Part shown: positions 6,534-9,841 of the stretch, in pieces
Numbering within the stretch: position 1 is the stretch's first letter
How the letters are laid out: each line of letters begins with the position of its first letter
Source: Gammaproteobacteria bacterium
GTDB taxonomy: Bacteria; Pseudomonadota; Gammaproteobacteria; GRL18
Reading direction: 5' to 3'
Length of the DNA: 9,841 nt
Assembly (NCBI GenBank): GCA_028571885.1
Contig: JAPVVU010000098.1
Coordinates: 1 to 9,841 of the forward strand
Made by a program: the position numbers and the translations under genes
The notes under the pieces: model-generated
Database searches by the model: none
What the model was told of the DNA's origin: nothing
The model's input: the letters and a program-made list of their open reading frames with translations, nothing else

Positions 6534-7144
6534 CTAATCAATAATACCTCACCTTTACAAAGGTTACGAGTTTGCTGCATCATTTTTGTTATCAGTGCTT
6601 TTTCAATGTCTAACTGGAAAATAATCTGCTCCTGATAATCGACATGAGTGATAACAACATCAATTGATTCAAGGTAATGCCGAATAGATGATTCAAAAGG
6701 GTAGGAAAATTGAATCCGAATGGATGATAGTTCGACTATTTCCTTAACGATTAATTTTTCCAGCGCTGCCTGAGTACTATTACTATAAGCCCGAACCAGA
6801 CCGCCTGCACCTAATTTAATGCCGCCGAAATAACGACTGACCACACAGATGATTTCACCATAATGACTATATTGCAGGATATTTAAAATGGGTTTTCCTG
6901 CGGTACCTGAAGGCTCGCCACCATCACTAAAGCGTACTGCAGTAGCCGAAAGGGGAGGACAGGCAATAAAAGCCCAGCAATGATGGCGGGCATCAGGATA
7001 ACGTTTTTTTGCCTGCTCAATCACATTAAATGCTTCATCTGCATTGCTGCAGTGATCAATATGAGCAATAAACCGGCTGCGCTTGATTTCAGTCACGACT
7101 TCGATGGCTTCAGCTGGAATAAAGTAACGTATCGCATCAGCCAT
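6530..7144 (-). CDS. yigZ: YigZ/IMPACT family protein (UPF0029 plus DUF1949)
   Basis: A member of the YigZ/IMPACT family, conserved in bacteria and eukaryotes. Eukaryotic IMPACT is a regulator of the GCN2 pathway; the bacterial role is not settled, and nucleic-acid or ribosome association has been suggested. Numbered from the ATG, the protein has 204 residues, the length of E. coli YigZ. The N-terminal domain holds RSRFIAH (22-28), HHCWAF (54-59), RFSDGGEPSGTAGKPIL (71-87) and the signature RYFGGIKLGAGGLVRAYS (104-121). A DUF1949-like C-terminal domain follows at about 131-187. I chose the ATG at 7144 because AAAGAGGA lies 10 nt before it. A TTG at 7171 would add nine residues but has its ribosome-binding site too close. 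It starts 32 bp after the coiled-coil gene and is probably co-transcribed with it. Confidence 0.93.
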   Translation of the reverse strand: MADAIRYFIPAEAIEVVTEIKRSRFIAHIDHCSNADEAFNVIEQAKKRYPDARHHCWAFIACPPLSATAVRFSDGGEPSGTAGKPILNILQYSHYGEIICVVSRYFGGIKLGAGGLVRAYSNSTQAALEKLIVKEIVELSSIRIQFSYPFESSIRHYLESIDVVITHVDYQEQIIFQLDIEKALITKMMQQTRNLCKGEVLLIR

Positions 7145-7154
7145 AGGAACTGAA

Positions 7155-7162
7155 TCCTCTTT
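7155..7162 (-). promoter_or_regulatory. Ribosome binding site choosing the yigZ start
   Basis: AAAGAGGA on the minus strand, 10 nt before ATG 7144-7142. It favours the 204-residue form over the TTG-initiated 213-residue form, whose nearest purine-rich site (agagg) is only 2 nt from the codon. Confidence 0.6.
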
Positions 7163-7176
7163 ACCCGCCAAAACCT

Positions 7177-9841
7177 CTAGCTATCATTGCCTTTTTTAAT
7201 TGATTCGTAAGCGGCTTTGAGATCATCGTGGATAGAGCCATCAGCGGGTGAGGAGCCATCAGCTGGAGAAGAGCCACCAGCAACAGAAGTTAAAACGGGA
7301 GGAACAGCTTCCTGGGGTTGGGAGTCTCCCAAAAGTTGTCCACGGCGGCGTTTGGCTTCTTCAATGGCTTGTTTTCTGGCTTCGTCTTTAGCTCTAAGCA
7401 GGGCATTCTGACGTTCTATTTCGCGAGAGCGTAAAGACTCGGCTTCTAATTTGCTGCGAGCATTATCTGCTTCGGACTGCATGCGTTCCAACTCATCTCT
7501 TTGCAGAGCAATGGACTGCTCCTGAAGTTTTTTGTTGATTTGAATTTGTTCTATTTGTTCTTTAAGCTCCAGAGCTTCCTGTTGAGCTTGTTTTTCCAAT
7601 GCTAACTTTTGATTTTTCAGCTCTTCGACTTCCTTCAATGCGCCTAGACGATCTGTTTCCAACTGCTCTTTCAGTGCTTCAGCTTCCCTTAATGCCTGCA
7701 GACGTGCAGCTTCCAACTGCTCTTTCAGCTCCACGGCTTCCTTCATCGCTTCCTGGCGGGCAGCTTCTAATTGTTCCTTCAGCTTACGGGTTTCTTCTTC
7801 AGTTTGTTTTGTCAGCAGGTCTTTTTGTTTTCGAAGTTCTTCTGCCTCGTCAAGAGCCTCCTGCTTTGCTGCTTCTACCTGTTCTTTAAATGCTAAAATT
7901 TCCTGTTGGTACTTAAGTGCTTCATCTTCCAGCTTCTGAGCTTCATCTGCTAATGATATTTTTTCTGCTTCCAATTGCTGACGCTGCTTTAAAACTGCGG
8001 CTTCAAGCTCCAGACGTTCAGCTTCGATTTCTCGTGCCATATCCTGGCGTAATTGATCCATTTCAGCACGTGCTTTTTCGGTTTCTGCACGGACCTGATG
8101 TAATTCATCTTCAAATTCTTTGCGTGCAATTTCTGCAGCCTGAGCACGTTCATTGGCACTTTCAATACGCTGCTGTGCTTCAAAAAGCTCAGCTGAACGC
8201 AGTTTTTCCTGTTCTTCACGCTCCAGCTTCTCATCTTTCATTTGCGCTGCCAGACGCTGCATTTCACTTTGAGCATCCTGACGAGCCTGCTCAGAAGCCA
8301 GACGAAGATTTTCGTGCTGGTCAGCATCTTTCTGGGCCTGGTTTATTTTTAACTGCAGAGCTGTTTCCTGCTCCATACTCAAGCGAGAGTATTCTTCCGC
8401 CAATGCCTCCTGAGCGGCATCCATTTCAGCTTTCATGTTGAGAATTTCATCTTCAGCTGACGATTTTAAGTGTCCAAAATGCTGTTCCTGCTGATTGACT
8501 TGTTCTTGCTGTTGTTTTTCCAGCTCACTGGCCATTTGTTCTTTGGCTTCGTGCATTTCCTGTTTCAGACGTTCTACTTCAGCCAGTGCCGCTTCTCTAT
8601 CGGCATCAATTTTTTCAGCACGTTCTTTTTCTTCTTGTGCTTTGATCCGGGCTTCATGGATTTCTGCATGTTGTCGAGCATCGGCATCTTTTCTGAGACG
8701 TTCAATTTCATCTTTGGCATTTAATAATTCTGACTCAGCTTGAGAGGACAGTTTGGCCAGTTCTTCTGATTGCTGTAATGCCTGTTCTGCTTCTGCGCGT
8801 ACTCGTTTTGCCTCTTCAATTGCCTGTTCTGCCCGCAGAGCTTCTTCCTGAGATTGTTTTTTTGCCTCTTCTAAGGCAGCTTCTTTCTCACTTAATTGTT
8901 CCTGGCTGGCCTGACGAATGGCTTCTTCTGCTTCTTTTTTCGCTTGTTCAGCATCCTCAGCTCGTTTCGCTTCGTCTTCAGCTCTCTTTCTGGCTTGTTC
9001 AGATTCTTCTCTGAGGCGACTAGCCTCATGCTCCGCATTTTCCGCACGTTCTGCTTCAGATTTTGCTTTTGACAAAGCATTGTCTACTTCGTCTGATTTT
9101 TTCTGCAGTGCTTCTTTGTGGAGTTCCTTGGCAGTCTCCTCGGCTTCTTTTCGGGCTGCCTCTGCCTGAGTCGCACGCTGTGCTTCCTGTTCAGCCAGTT
9201 CACGAGCTGAGTCAGCTTCGCCGCGTAATTTTTCTGCTTCCTGCTCTGCTTTTTGGCGGGAAGCCTCAGCTTCAGCTTTCAGGTGAGTTTCTTCTTCAAC
9301 CTGCTGCTTAATTTTATCCAGTTCCAGGGATGAATGTCCCTGCTCTTCTTGTTGGGCCTCAAGCTGAACAGCTCTAAGCTGTGCAGTTTTCAGGGCAAGT
9401 TCAGCATGTTGGGCACGTTTAGCTTCCTCTTCAGCCTTTTTAAGTGCTTCCTGGGCTTCACCTCGCAGCTCAGCCGCCATACCTTCGGCTTCTTTTCGAG
9501 CTGTTTCAGCCAGGTTTAACTGTTTTGATTGTGCTTCAGCTTTTTTACGTGCGGCGTCAACTTCTGGTGTAGTAGGGATTGCTTCATCGCGACGATCAGC
9601 CTGAGTTGTTGGACTTTTAGTTATTGGGCTTTGAGTTTTGGCCTGCTTCTTTTCTAAGTCTTCACCTTTTATGTTTTGAGCGTTTGATTTTTCTGTTTTT
9701 TCTTTAGCTTTTTCTTTAGCCTTTTCTTTAACTTTTTTGTTAACTTTCTTCGGCCCGGAGTCAGAATCAGGGGCGATATCTGCTTCACCGATACCATTTT
9801 CAATGATAGAACAATTGTAACCCTGCTGGATAAACAAAAAA
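7177..9841 (-). CDS. Giant Ala/Glu/Lys-rich coiled-coil protein, N-terminus outside window
   Basis: At least 888 residues, open at the right edge; the first TTG (9837) has no room for a start signal and is preceded by an in-frame Phe, so this is a C-terminal part. Numbered from that TTG: residues 1-18 (FIQQGYNCSIIENGIGEA) resemble the last helix and strand of a rhodanese-like domain, as in cNMP-binding/rhodanese proteins. This is tentative. Residues 28-90 are a charged, disordered linker with three KEKA-type repeats. Residues 92-832 are almost continuous coiled coil made of A, E, K, Q and R, with no Pro and few aromatics. Seven 18-residue units occupy 650-775. The tail (833-886) has SSPADG twice and ends HDDLKAAYESIKKGNDS. 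No signal peptide or membrane segment is visible, so a cytoplasmic scaffold or filament is likely. I do not recognise a named family. yigZ follows closely. Confidence 0.85.
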   Translation of the reverse strand, partial: FLFIQQGYNCSIIENGIGEADIAPDSDSGPKKVNKKVKEKAKEKAKEKTEKSNAQNIKGEDLEKKQAKTQSPITKSPTTQADRRDEAIPTTPEVDAARKKAEAQSKQLNLAETARKEAEGMAAELRGEAQEALKKAEEEAKRAQHAELALKTAQLRAVQLEAQQEEQGHSSLELDKIKQQVEEETHLKAEAEASRQKAEQEAEKLRGEADSARELAEQEAQRATQAEAARKEAEETAKELHKEALQKKSDEVDNALSKAKSEAERAENAEHEASRLREESEQARKRAEDEAKRAEDAEQAKKEAEEAIRQASQEQLSEKEAALEEAKKQSQEEALRAEQAIEEAKRVRAEAEQALQQSEELAKLSSQAESELLNAKDEIERLRKDADARQHAEIHEARIKAQEEKERAEKIDADREAALAEVERLKQEMHEAKEQMASELEKQQQEQVNQQEQHFGHLKSSAEDEILNMKAEMDAAQEALAEEYSRLSMEQETALQLKINQAQKDADQHENLRLASEQARQDAQSEMQRLAAQMKDEKLEREEQEKLRSAELFEAQQRIESANERAQAAEIARKEFEDELHQVRAETEKARAEMDQLRQDMAREIEAERLELEAAVLKQRQQLEAEKISLADEAQKLEDEALKYQQEILAFKEQVEAAKQEALDEAEELRKQKDLLTKQTEEETRKLKEQLEAARQEAMKEAVELKEQLEAARLQALREAEALKEQLETDRLGALKEVEELKNQKLALEKQAQQEALELKEQIEQIQINKKLQEQSIALQRDELERMQSEADNARSKLEAESLRSREIERQNALLRAKDEARKQAIEEAKRRRGQLLGDSQPQEAVPPVLTSVAGGSSPADGSSPADGSIHDDLKAAYESIKKGNDS
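7237..7272 (-). repeat. Two copies of SSPADG near the coiled-coil C-terminus
   Basis: Residues 856-867 of the coiled-coil protein read SSPADG twice in an 18-bp tandem duplication with a few silent differences. It lies in a Gly/Ser/Pro-rich linker between the coil and the short terminal helix DDLKAAYESIKK. Confidence 0.75.
7513..7890 (-). repeat. Seven tandem 18-residue (54-bp) coiled-coil units
   Basis: Residues 650-775 divide into seven units of exactly 18 residues: three near-identical ones (686-739; LKEQLEAARQEAMKEAVE, LKEQLEAARLQALREAEA, LKEQLETDRLGALKEVEE) and four diverged ones starting FKEQVEAAK, LRKQKDLL, LKNQKLAL and LKEQIEQI. Eighteen residues equal five alpha-helical turns (7+11), so hydrophobic positions keep the same face, giving a straight or slightly right-handed helix. 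The bases of the middle three units (7621-7782) are also similar, indicating duplication. Confidence 0.85.
9694..9729 (-). repeat. Three 12-bp units encoding KEKA-KEKA-KEKT
   Basis: Residues 37-48 of the coiled-coil protein are a four-residue repeat in the lysine-rich linker between the putative N-terminal domain and the coil. The DNA copies differ by one or two bases. The period preserves the reading frame, so the linker length may vary between strains. Confidence 0.75.

Noticed and set aside
7599..9519. Several plus-strand open frames with leucine/phenylalanine- or serine/alanine-rich products resembling membrane proteins
   Set aside because: They are the antisense of Glu/Lys/Gln/Ala-rich coiled-coil codons (CTT, TTC, GCT on the opposite strand), so the hydrophobic look is an artefact of composition.
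7177..9841. TolA or other membrane-anchored colicin-import protein
   Set aside because: The Ala/Lys/Glu-rich helix is TolA-like in composition, but there is no transmembrane helix and no TolA C-terminal domain in the visible part, and the coil is far longer.

Overview
The window looks like chromosomal DNA of a moderately AT-rich gammaproteobacterium. The evidence is the set of typical gammaproteobacterial housekeeping genes: an Slt70-type lytic transglycosylase, DusA, the SecY-interacting protein Syd and a YigZ/IMPACT protein. No phage, transposase, CRISPR or tRNA signature is visible. Genus cannot be fixed from sequence alone.

Layout. (1) Bases 1-1109, minus strand: N-terminal part of a soluble lytic murein transglycosylase (slt), running out of the left edge. 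(2) 1110-1259: divergent intergenic region with a 14-bp palindrome carrying TATAAT on both strands. (3) 1260-2240, plus strand: dusA. (4) 2241-2499: convergent spacer of about 260 bp with a small GGCGAA/TTCGCC hairpin and a 97-nt long imperfect inverted repeat. (5) 2500-4806, minus: membrane-bound dCache-GGDEF-EAL cyclic-di-GMP enzyme with a TTG start and its own promoter. (6) 4970-6397, minus: a two-gene unit, syd then a PP2C-type Ser/Thr phosphatase, 9 bp apart. (7) 6505-6533: terminator-like hairpin. (8) 6530-7144, minus: YigZ/IMPACT-family gene. (9) 7177-9841, minus: at least 888 residues of a giant Ala/Glu/Lys-rich coiled-coil protein, open at the right edge. The few residues before the coil resemble the end of a rhodanese-like domain.

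How the genes fit together. Everything from 9841 down to 2500 is transcribed leftwards, probably as three units: coiled-coil gene plus yigZ, syd plus phosphatase, and the c-di-GMP gene. The least ordinary part is 4970-9841. It joins a stand-alone PP2C phosphatase (no kinase in the window), a translocon-associated Syd protein and a very long cytoplasmic-looking coiled-coil protein containing regular 18-residue repeats. A functional link among them is inference from adjacency only. The clearest non-coding structure that genes do not explain is the inverted repeat at 2322-2418.
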